From: Ktedonobacter racemifer DSM 44963
Lineage (GTDB): Bacteria > Chloroflexota > Ktedonobacteria > Ktedonobacterales > Ktedonobacteraceae
NCBI RefSeq assembly: GCF_000178855.1
Contig: NZ_ADVG01000003.1
Span: 2,046,001-2,110,000 of the forward strand
DNA length: 64,000 nt
Direction of reading: 5' to 3'
Shown here: in pieces, positions 9,276-18,200 of the stretch
How the letters are laid out: every line of letters begins with the position of its first letter
Position numbering within the stretch: the stretch's first letter is position 1
Program-made: the position numbers and the translations under genes
Notes under the pieces: model-generated
Database searches by the model: none
The model's input: only the letters and a program-made list of their open reading frames with translations
Told to the model about the DNA's origin: nothing

Positions 9276-12200
9276 ATGAAAGTGGCTTGGGAAATGACAA
9301 ATCATATCTCTGCTCGTGTAGCCTGGCATATGGATGGTTGGAATGGACGCATCTGCAGCAATCCGGCGGCTAATACCTATTGCATTGGTCAATACTCCTA
9401 TCCAGGAACGAAAATTGGCGAAGAACGCAATCTTGAGTGGGAGCAGGAGAATCGTGGCCAGTGTTGTTCTGAATTAAGTAAAGTTCCTCCCTGTATCTAC
9501 AGTATCAATGCATTTGGAAGCAAGACATTAACGGCTGAAGCCGATCCTCCCGCCTTTTTTGGCAAGCCGCTCCCTCCTAAACGCAAATGGGAACTTCCCC
9601 CTTCTACCATCTGTATTTGGCCGTATGAAGAGATGTATTATCGAGATGGCATTAAAAAAGCAAATGGGAACTTTGATTATGATAAACGGCGCGAATATGC
9701 TGATCAGTATTTTAGCCAGATCGAGAAGGATCGCAGCCTGATCTTCTACTATGCGAACTATAGCAACCCTTTCAGCGAGGATGATGCACAGGCGTATGTG
9801 ATCGTGGGGGTATCGCGCGTTAAACGGGTGGGCCAGATGTTGTTTTATGAAAATTGTACGCAAGAGACGAAGGAGCGGTTTGGAGGAGGATTCATCTGGC
9901 AGCGCAACATTACTTCCCATTACCCTGATGAAGGCTTTCGTATCCCATACCACCTTTATTTAGACAAACCAGACGTCCTGGAGAAAATTCTTTTTGTTCC
10001 TGACAACCAGCGCAAGTTTAAGTATGCAACCCGCATAATGACCGACGATGACGCATTGGCATTGATTGAGTACTTTATCGAAGTAGCGGCATACCTCAAA
10101 GAGTTGGGTGATACGAGCGATAACTGGTCATTGCGTCTAAGCTGGTTACATTCGCTTGTGGGAGAGCTTTGGCGAAGCCGCGGACTGTATCCTGGCCTGG
10201 CAAAGGTTTTTGATTTCCTCGACTTCAAAGAAGCTGTGCCGCTTATTAAAGGCTACACACAGCGGGGCGAAGAAAAAGCTGTCAAATCCACCCTTTTCCA
10301 GTACCTGGACGGTGAAATTGATGCAGTTCCTGACCTGTCAATTTCGGCGGATAGGCAGCGAAAGCTTAAGCGCCAATGGCAGTTGCAATCAGATGAGCAA
10401 AAGCACCTGTTGCGTGACCTCTTGCCACGCTTCGATCTATCGGTTGATCAATTGCGTCGCCTCCTGGCGGATGACGCACAGCGCGGGTCATACGGTTTCC
10501 AGGGGTCACTACATGAGATTGCTGAAAATCCTTATGTCATTAGCGAGCAGTATGTTGGTGACGACGCAGACGATATCATTCCTTTTAGTAAAATTGATCA
10601 CGGGGTCTTTCCTTCTCCGGAATTGGGAGGAGAGTTTCTGGCCGAAACCAATGATTGGCGTCGCTTGCGTGCTTTGTGCGTTGAGTACTTGAAGCGAGAG
10701 CAAAAGCACGTCTTCTCTCCTACCAGCATCGTCCTTGATCAAATCAACCGAAGATTGAGCTTTATGCCTGAATGGAAGAGACACCAATATACCCTCCAGT
10801 ATTTTAAAGTTGACCAGAATGAATTGTCTCACGCACTTACTCAGCGCCAAATTGGGAACGAGCATTACTTGTACTTGAAATATGTGCATGAAGATGAGCG
10901 CCTTATAGAAAGGCAATTACGCCTGCTTGCTCAACGTCCCAGCATTACATTCAAAGTGCCGATGACTGAGCAGCACTGGTTCAATTTTTTATCGCACTCA
11001 GATAGCCCGCTGCAAGAACAAAATCCTGATGAATACCGAAACGCTATCCATGGACAAGTCGAGGTCTGTCAGAAAATATTTCCCCGCTCCCTCAGTGTGC
11101 TCTCAGGTGCGGCTGGTACGGGAAAAACGACAGTCATTAAGGCGCTTATTCAAGCAATTAAGCGAACTGAGGGCGAGGGCGCTTCATTTCAGTTATTGGC
11201 CCCGACGGGTAAAGCCGCAGATCGATTGAGGGAGGCGACTGGCCAATCTGCTGCGACAATCCATTCGTTTCTTGCTCGTCGCAACTGGATTAATACAGAG
11301 AATATGACCTATCGGCGGACTGGGGGAAGAAGAGAAGAGGGGATCGCGACCTTTATCATTGATGAGGCTTCTATGCTGGATCTCGATTTGATTGCTGCGC
11401 TTTTCCGGGCGATCAAATGGGAAACAGTAAAGCGTTTGATTTTTGTCGGTGATCCTAATCAGCTGCCTCCAATAGGTCGTGGCCGTGTTTTTGCCGATAT
11501 CATCGATTGGTTGCATGAGTCTATGGCTGAGGGTGTCGGCGTACTAACGACAAACATACGGCAGATGGAAGGGCGCCTAAAGGGGGAAGGCGAGAGCATA
11601 CTAAAATTAGCTTCGCTGTACACACGCTCCAATCAGGTAGATGAGAAAGATGAAGTTATTCACTCCTTCTCGGAAAGCTTTTTGCCAGAGGACTTCCTGC
11701 TTAGTCTTCAGGAGGGTGGGGATATTGATAAAGATTTGCGCGTCCTCTATTGGCAAAATCCCGAGGATCTCGTGCAAAAGCTCACCTCAACGATTGTCGC
11801 TGATATGGAGCAGGATACTGGAGAGAGTTTTAATCCAGAGCAACCATATAAATTATGGAACAAGGCTTTTGGGCAACGAGCTGAGTATCAGCAGGTGATC
11901 TCTCCCTATAGAGGGGAACAGTTTGGGACTGTCTATCTAAATGAGATATTGCAGCAATTTTCTCACAATCATGGTTTAAATAAGAAGCTTGCTCACGTTG
12001 CGCTTTTTGATAAAGTGATGCAGATTGTTAACAGTTCAAAAGCCAGACCAATGTGGGCATATAACGCAACGGCTAAAAAATCTGAGCAGGTAGAGGTTTT
12101 TAACGGAGAACTGGGGTTTGTAAAGCCCCATGGTTATGATACAGGCGAATACTGGAAGCCGTATTTTTACCTTAAGAGGTTTCAGGTTATCTTCAGTCGC

Positions 12201-12878
12201 AAGTCTCATTTGTGGGTGGAGTATCCTAAAAAGGAAATTGTAGAGGATAATTTAGAGCTGGCTTATGCTATTTCAGTGCATAAATCTCAAGGCAGCGAGT
12301 TTGAGCGGGTATACTTTATCCTTCCTAAGGAGAAAACAACCTTGCTCTCTCGTGAGCTGTTTTATACTGGCGTGACGCGAGCTCGACGGCATTGCACTTT
12401 GCTTGTTCAAGGTGATATCTCACCGCTTTTGCGTATGCGTCGTCCGGAGAAATCACACCTGGTAAATATCGATGCTTCGCTTTTCGATTTCCACCCGCTG
12501 CCGTTGGAAATGCATACGATACGTGATTGGAAGCAGGAATGGAGGTATCATAAAACGTTGGCTGATATCTTTGTGCGCTCGAAATCCGAGGTGATCATCG
12601 CCAACATGTTAACGGAGCGTGAGATACCATTTCAATATGAAGTTCCTCTGTTTGCCGAGGATGGAACATTCTACTTGCCTGATTTTACGATTACCTGGAA
12701 TGGGAAGCAGTGGTACTGGGAACATCTAGGCCGGTTAGATAATGCTGCTTATCGAGCACATTGGAAGAAGAAGAATGACTGGTACCGCAAAAACTTTCCG
12801 CACCAGTTGATTATTACAGAAGAGTCGGAAGATCTCAGCGGCGACGCCGATATGCTCATTCGTGAATACTTTTCGTAG
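9276..12878 (+). CDS. RecD-like SF1 helicase with C-terminal PD-(D/E)XK-like domain
   Basis: The 1200-residue protein has a ~550-residue N-terminal region of unknown fold, then an SF1B (RecD/AAA_30) helicase core: Walker A GAAGTGKT near 611, APTGKAADRL near 644, Walker B FIIDEASMLD near 693, GDPNQLPPIGRG near 727, and late motifs YAISVHKSQGSEFE near 1000 and TGVTRAR near 1030. The last ~100 residues (from SKSEVIIANML near 1107, then LPDFTI near 1137 and WEHLG near 1148) match the layout of PD-(D/E)XK nuclease tails in helicases. It probably unwinds and degrades DNA ends. The gene ends in the convergent gap at 12.9 kb. Confidence 0.8.
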   Translation: MKVAWEMTNHISARVAWHMDGWNGRICSNPAANTYCIGQYSYPGTKIGEERNLEWEQENRGQCCSELSKVPPCIYSINAFGSKTLTAEADPPAFFGKPLPPKRKWELPPSTICIWPYEEMYYRDGIKKANGNFDYDKRREYADQYFSQIEKDRSLIFYYANYSNPFSEDDAQAYVIVGVSRVKRVGQMLFYENCTQETKERFGGGFIWQRNITSHYPDEGFRIPYHLYLDKPDVLEKILFVPDNQRKFKYATRIMTDDDALALIEYFIEVAAYLKELGDTSDNWSLRLSWLHSLVGELWRSRGLYPGLAKVFDFLDFKEAVPLIKGYTQRGEEKAVKSTLFQYLDGEIDAVPDLSISADRQRKLKRQWQLQSDEQKHLLRDLLPRFDLSVDQLRRLLADDAQRGSYGFQGSLHEIAENPYVISEQYVGDDADDIIPFSKIDHGVFPSPELGGEFLAETNDWRRLRALCVEYLKREQKHVFSPTSIVLDQINRRLSFMPEWKRHQYTLQYFKVDQNELSHALTQRQIGNEHYLYLKYVHEDERLIERQLRLLAQRPSITFKVPMTEQHWFNFLSHSDSPLQEQNPDEYRNAIHGQVEVCQKIFPRSLSVLSGAAGTGKTTVIKALIQAIKRTEGEGASFQLLAPTGKAADRLREATGQSAATIHSFLARRNWINTENMTYRRTGGRREEGIATFIIDEASMLDLDLIAALFRAIKWETVKRLIFVGDPNQLPPIGRGRVFADIIDWLHESMAEGVGVLTTNIRQMEGRLKGEGESILKLASLYTRSNQVDEKDEVIHSFSESFLPEDFLLSLQEGGDIDKDLRVLYWQNPEDLVQKLTSTIVADMEQDTGESFNPEQPYKLWNKAFGQRAEYQQVISPYRGEQFGTVYLNEILQQFSHNHGLNKKLAHVALFDKVMQIVNSSKARPMWAYNATAKKSEQVEVFNGELGFVKPHGYDTGEYWKPYFYLKRFQVIFSRKSHLWVEYPKKEIVEDNLELAYAISVHKSQGSEFERVYFILPKEKTTLLSRELFYTGVTRARRHCTLLVQGDISPLLRMRRPEKSHLVNIDASLFDFHPLPLEMHTIRDWKQEWRYHKTLADIFVRSKSEVIIANMLTEREIPFQYEVPLFAEDGTFYLPDFTITWNGKQWYWEHLGRLDNAAYRAHWKKKNDWYRKNFPHQLIITEESEDLSGDADMLIREYFS

Positions 12879-12934
12879 GTTCGTTTGAATAGTTTATCTT
12901 TTTACAGTTTTTGATATGACACTTTTGCCCTTTC

Positions 12935-12971
12935 TGAGCCAGCCCTAAATGATTAGTCTTGGTCTGGCTCA
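12935..12971. terminator. Hairpin between convergent helicase operons
   Basis: TGAGCCAG (12935-12942) pairs perfectly with CTGGCTCA (12964-12971) across a 21-base loop. No T-tract follows, so it is only a terminator candidate. It lies just after the RecD-like gene. The remaining 12972-13167 holds nothing recognisable. Confidence 0.35.
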
Positions 12972-13167
12972 CAGTGATTGTATTACACTTCAAACATTGA
13001 GCACATCACTAAATCTTTGCAGAATATATAGCGATGTGCTCATATAAGGTTGACCTGGCTAAAAAGTTAGCTGATTGGTGATTTTTGGCAACCCTGATCA
13101 CTTCCAGCGTTTCTGTACTTGTCCTTAAGTAGTTTTTACTTCTCCTATCAAAATAGGAGGGAGAGGG

Positions 13168-13497
13168 TTAACTGATGTTGTTTATATTGGCTAACCCTAA
13201 GCGACATTCTTTGCTTGGACATGTAAAGAAAAGCGGGATGTCAGCATTGTTAGCAATAGTTTGGAAGGTCGGAAACTCTCGTAGAAGAAACCCAAATTTA
13301 GGATATATATCCAGGTCGGGTTTATCCACGGCATTTTGCATATGAGCACAATTACAATGATGTACAACTAAGCCGTTTCTTGCTAGGCGTAAGCTTGCTA
13401 TTAACGCATTTGGTAGCTTACAATGCTGCTGGAAATCGGCGGGGTTGTTTAGACGATAACTTGCCAGTGCCCTGAGGTTTTCAATTTGAAATGCCAT
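13168..13497 (-). CDS. Small Cys-rich protein, last gene of the sigma-helicase operon
   Basis: The 109-residue product has cysteines and histidines grouped as HHCNCAHM near residues 46-53 and CPSKEC near 93-98, a pattern that could bind zinc. GGGAGG stands eight bases before the start. It follows the NERD-helicase gene by 51 bp on the same strand. No family is recognised; a small regulatory or accessory subunit of the operon is possible. Confidence 0.5.
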   Translation of the reverse strand: MAFQIENLRALASYRLNNPADFQQHCKLPNALIASLRLARNGLVVHHCNCAHMQNAVDKPDLDIYPKFGFLLREFPTFQTIANNADIPLFFTCPSKECRLGLANINNIS

Positions 13498-13548
13498 GAA
13501 AGCGCCTCCCTGTATAACTATCTCAAACGTTAATAGCTGAAGATTACA

Positions 13549-15204
13549 CTAAAGCGATACATCAAGCTGCTCATGTGAGAGCACAATAAGATGGTTACGT
13601 GCACGGGAACTTCCAATATAGAGCAAGGTTTCTATGTTTGGGGCATAGTCGGGTTCCAATTCGACCAAGATGACGACAGGACTTTCCAGACCTTTATACT
13701 GGTGAATAGTTGTGTAGAATATTTCGCCGCTAGCCCAGGTAGGAGTTGAAACCAGGCGAAAATTCCCCAGCATCCCCATATGTGTCAGTGCTGAATGTTG
13801 TGGGGCTCGTGGAGTGAGGATGACGATATCCTCGGCAGCAACCTGCTCTTCTTGGACGAGATGATGGATTGTACGTCGAAGCAATTTCTTTAGTTGATCA
13901 TTACCCGAGTAGCGTTCGATGACGACTTCCCGACCCTGTGGGGTATCAGAGGTAATGAGACTGTCTGCATCGTAGAATTGGAGCGCAAAGTTGTGGATGT
14001 GGCGCGTATTGCGACAGTTTTTCGAGAGAGGGAATGGGGCCTGTTGTAGCGGAAGGTAGCGTTGATCCTCTTGATAAAGCTTCTGGTTATTGTCATAGAA
14101 AATATAGAAAATGCCGTTATCAGGATCATGGAGCAGGTATTGGAGTGCGAGTTCCCACTCCTCGCGAAAATCCTGCCCTTCATCGATAACGATCGCGTCA
14201 ACGCGCCAATCTACACGATCTATTGCCTCAAAAAGCAATGAGGGTAGCGTGGTATTGTAGTAATCCTGTGAAGGCGATTGCAGCGCTTTTTCATTGAGTA
14301 AGCCAGCCTCTTTGGCGAGGTGACTGCAAAGGCCGTGAAAGTGGTGGACATGGATATTGGGATAGTCATTGACACTCTCACGTAAATAAGCTGCCAGGTT
14401 GTAGTTATAGCAGGTGAGAAGGACAGAGAAGCCTTGTTGATGCAGTTTTTTTGCTTTCTCAACTGCCATGAGTGTCTTCCCTGATCCAGCGCATCCGCTA
14501 ATGGCAACACGTCGATGGTGGCGTAGGAAATCCAGGAGTTGAAACTGTTCCTGCGTCAAGCGTAGAAACTCCTCTTCCTCATCTTCAAACTCGGAACTGA
14601 GTAGCGGTTTTAGGTAAAGAGAAGGGCTCAGCACATTTTTTACTTCTCTGGCGCCAAACTGGCCTGGAGTGCCACTATCCTGATTCTGCCCACTCCAGTA
14701 GTGGAAAACGTCATGTAGCCATGCTTCAAGGTTTCTGGTCTGCCCTTTATCTAGAATAATTGTGCGAGGGGCGTCGGGTCGCAGCATATGATGGGATTGG
14801 CTGATATCGACGTCTGGAAAGGCGACCGCGTGCCCAATATTAATCCGATGGGAAGACCAGTATGGCTGTTCCTTCAGAACCTGAAGTAGGTGGTATTTGC
14901 TGGTTTTTGCTTGCTCGAAGGGGTCATGGATCACGTATTCATTGCTAAACCATTGCCCTGATTCCCCTACATAGCGAATATGGCCGCCTTTGACTTCGAG
15001 CACAAGCAGCCCGATGTCGGGATGCAGAAGGACAAAGTCTGCCTCTCCATCCCGTGCGCCATATTTGACGTTGCGTGCCTGCCAGGGAACACTGTGGAAT
15101 ACCAGCCAATCATCAGAGAGTTGGGTACGAAAGAGCTCATAGAGCCTTCGCTCAGCTGGACTTTTCGTGTCAGACCGCATTGGAGATGGAATCATATGCG
15201 CCAT
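13549..15204 (-). CDS. NERD nuclease-domain/SF1 helicase fusion
   Basis: Residues ~15-125 form a NERD (nuclease-related) domain with the PD-(D/E)XK-like residues E18, D56 (in GEADFVLL) and E70-V-K72. The rest (to 551) is a short UvrD-like SF1 ATPase: Walker A GCAGSGKT at 237-244, Walker B VIDEGQDF near 341, and a C-terminal IHQYKGLESPVVIL motif. NERD-helicases are often found in defence islands. AAAGGA precedes the start by eight bases. The start lies 14 bp after the stop of the large helicase gene upstream, so they are one operon. The nuclease residues look intact, so active DNA cleavage is plausible. Confidence 0.8.
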   Translation of the reverse strand: MAHMIPSPMRSDTKSPAERRLYELFRTQLSDDWLVFHSVPWQARNVKYGARDGEADFVLLHPDIGLLVLEVKGGHIRYVGESGQWFSNEYVIHDPFEQAKTSKYHLLQVLKEQPYWSSHRINIGHAVAFPDVDISQSHHMLRPDAPRTIILDKGQTRNLEAWLHDVFHYWSGQNQDSGTPGQFGAREVKNVLSPSLYLKPLLSSEFEDEEEEFLRLTQEQFQLLDFLRHHRRVAISGCAGSGKTLMAVEKAKKLHQQGFSVLLTCYNYNLAAYLRESVNDYPNIHVHHFHGLCSHLAKEAGLLNEKALQSPSQDYYNTTLPSLLFEAIDRVDWRVDAIVIDEGQDFREEWELALQYLLHDPDNGIFYIFYDNNQKLYQEDQRYLPLQQAPFPLSKNCRNTRHIHNFALQFYDADSLITSDTPQGREVVIERYSGNDQLKKLLRRTIHHLVQEEQVAAEDIVILTPRAPQHSALTHMGMLGNFRLVSTPTWASGEIFYTTIHQYKGLESPVVILVELEPDYAPNIETLLYIGSSRARNHLIVLSHEQLDVSL

Positions 15205-15218
15205 TCGTCGTGTCCTTT

Positions 15219-18200
15219 CTATTTCCCCGCGCTTGTGAGTAATTGAGTCAGGAAGGTAAGTGCTTCCCCTCGCTTTAACTCATCGTGATACGCCTGGTTC
15301 CGGTAGTTGCGCAGGCATTCATAGCAGCTGGTTTCTGGCCCACAGCAGGCATGTTCGACCCGCGCCAGTGAAGCTTTGAAAACGGCTTCAATCTCTTCAT
15401 CAATGCGTTTGACGTGACCTGCGCCACCAGGCACATTATCGAAGAGCATAAGAGAGGCAGGATTGTCTTTAGTTGGGAAATAGAGCGTTCCATCCAGATC
15501 GTCACGGCGGATGTTGAGAGCCTGAGATGCTCCCTCGAGCAATGTGTAGAGGAGTGAGCGCCAGAGCGTCTTTTCGTTTGAGCGAGCCAGGTAGCCATGA
15601 AAACGGATCTCAACGACATCTGTCATAAACTCATGGCCTAAGTGATGGGTGTGGATGAGACCTCCACATACTTTTCCTGTACGCGGGTTGTAATGTTCTC
15701 TCGATCTTCCTGGCTTGCGAGCCCGTACCGCAGAAATGACGGGAGGAGCCTTTTCCGCGAAACCACACTCCTGGCAAATACGGAAGCCACGGCGTTCTGG
15801 CCCCTCATTGACCAGGGCAAGTTTGCCAAAGCGCGAGTAATAGGTTGAAACCTGCACATCTGCGCTTGAGAGTGCTTCGACAACTTCGTAGGTAGGCTGT
15901 GTCGAGCCGTTATCTACGGTTGTGTATTCGGTGAAATAGATGCGCGAACTATAGAGCCGTTGTGGACGTGCCTCACCTGTTGAACGCGTTGAATTGCGAG
16001 CCGCGACAAAACCGAACTCTGGCCTGACGAACGTCCTGGGTGGATTTTTAAAGGGATTGCCACAAGAGCAAACATTCCCCAGGCTGACATGCTCATCCAT
16101 CTTCACTTGTAAGAAGCGGTTGCATGCGGGGCAGATGGCATACTGGTACGCGGGCCAGGTGCGCCCAGGCATTTTATAGAGCCCACCGCCGACCCAGATG
16201 TGCTTGGCGGCGACCACTTCGGCTCCTGGAGCATATTCGGAGAGTGCGATACGTAGGTCGCGTTCAAGTTGCACCACTCGAGCCGTATCATCGGCAATAT
16301 GATCAGTTTTTAGCGCAACGATATCGGTGGGGAAGCCATATTTTGGCAAAAGATTGCGTGAAGCCATAAAGCCAAGAAGTGAGCGGCCACGAATTGTGCG
16401 AATCATCTGCTGGTAGTTCCGGGCCTCTCTAAAATCGCGCTTTTGGGAAGCCTCATCCATCCAAAGGTTATATTCATCGAGATCATAGGTAATTTCAGTG
16501 TGGACGCGTTGGAGCAGGTCAAGCAATCCATCCTCATCAGGTGTATGAAACCAGCCCCAGGTGTCCATATGGACCAAGTCGTGCATCTCGGCGGGGACGA
16601 TACGTCGCAGCGCTTCTTGTACATGTTGCGGGTAGGCTTGTGCGTAGACCTGAAGCAAGTCAGTACCGTTTTTTATATTGTTTTCTTCTGGCTGGAAAAA
16701 TGCTCCGACTGTGTTAAAGGTACGCTGTTCGCTATCGTGTATAAACCGGAAGAATGCCGCCAGGAGCACAGCCTGCATATGACGACGAATGATCTTTTCA
16801 TTGGCGAGCACGATCCGTGGCGGGCTGATATGGCCGGCAACAATGCGCTCCGGATGGCTGTAGTGAGTAAGATCATGTGAGCGGCGCTGAGCATAGGTCA
16901 GTATGAAGGCTGCCGAATCGGTTCGACGGCCAGCCCGACCAGCGCGCTGTACATAGTTTGCTGTTGTTGGCGGGACATTGCGCATCAGGACTGCTTGTAG
17001 TTCGCCAACATCTACACCCAACTCAAATGTCGTTGAGCAACTGAGGACATTGACCTCACCATTGATGAAGCGTTCTTGGATCTTACCAGCTTCATCACTG
17101 GTCCACTGTGCCGTATGTTCCAGGGCAGAAAGGGGAAGAGGCTGCATATTGAGATAGAGGACGCTGCGGTAATGGTCCTCCTCGGCGTGTATTTGCTCGG
17201 CCTGGTAGGTTTCTAGTGTTCCCCGACAGCCAAGTGTCGGGCAGATGCCCTTGAGCGAACTCGCTGTGATCGTGCGGCAGACATTGCAACGATAGACTGT
17301 CTGATCGTGAATGAGTGGCACTAACTCCCAGAATTCATGATTGAGACGATATACGACGCCGCTTTTAGGGTGCCTACTACTCAGGATATAATCGCGCCAG
17401 ATGAGAGAGCGTGGTTCAACAAACTGGAGCCAGATCTCCTTGAGGAGTTTTATCCCTTCCTGTCTACGCTGTTCTGGAGAAAGCTCAGGCGCACATCTGA
17501 CGAGGATGCGCTCAAGAATATCGAGGCGACGATTGGTACGCTGAACAGGGATCCAACTCAAGATCCTATTTTTGCTGTCGGATTGTTCGCCACGGACATA
17601 GAATTCACTACTGCGCGGAGCGAAGTGCTCGCTGGAAGGGTCAACATCTTCCAGATACGTAGTGACACTCTGCTGACGGAGTGTGTCTAACAGGAGTGTA
17701 TATAAGAGCCAGGCTTCGTCATTGGAAAGATTCCAAGGGGCGGTCTGTAAGCTGATTGGTGCCTTCCAACGGTCCGGGCGAACCAAGCGGAACTGCAATA
17801 AGCCAACACCCTCTAAACTCAGACGACGGTCAAGGGCAATGAGTTCTTGCATCAGCCAGGTTTTGACGAGGAGTTGACGCTCATTGCGGCCCTGGCGACT
17901 GGTAAACATACCAGCCTGATCAGCCTCTTTCAGAACATATTTGACCATATCTTGCAGACGAAGTGCTTCTTCATCAGGGTGATGGTGCGCGAGAAGCGCC
18001 TTAAAGATGAGGCGACGATGCAGTACCTGGTTGTATGTTCTCTCAAGGTAGGGCGCAAAGAAAGCAGCATCCTGTCGACTGTCAGAGAAAACAAGAAGTT
18101 TACGGCCTTCTCCTGGAAGGTCAACTGCATCGGGGTCTGGTGAGGAAGGCAATTGCTGATAGAGGGCAGTCGCCATAACGCTGGCGGGAGCGTCCTGGCC

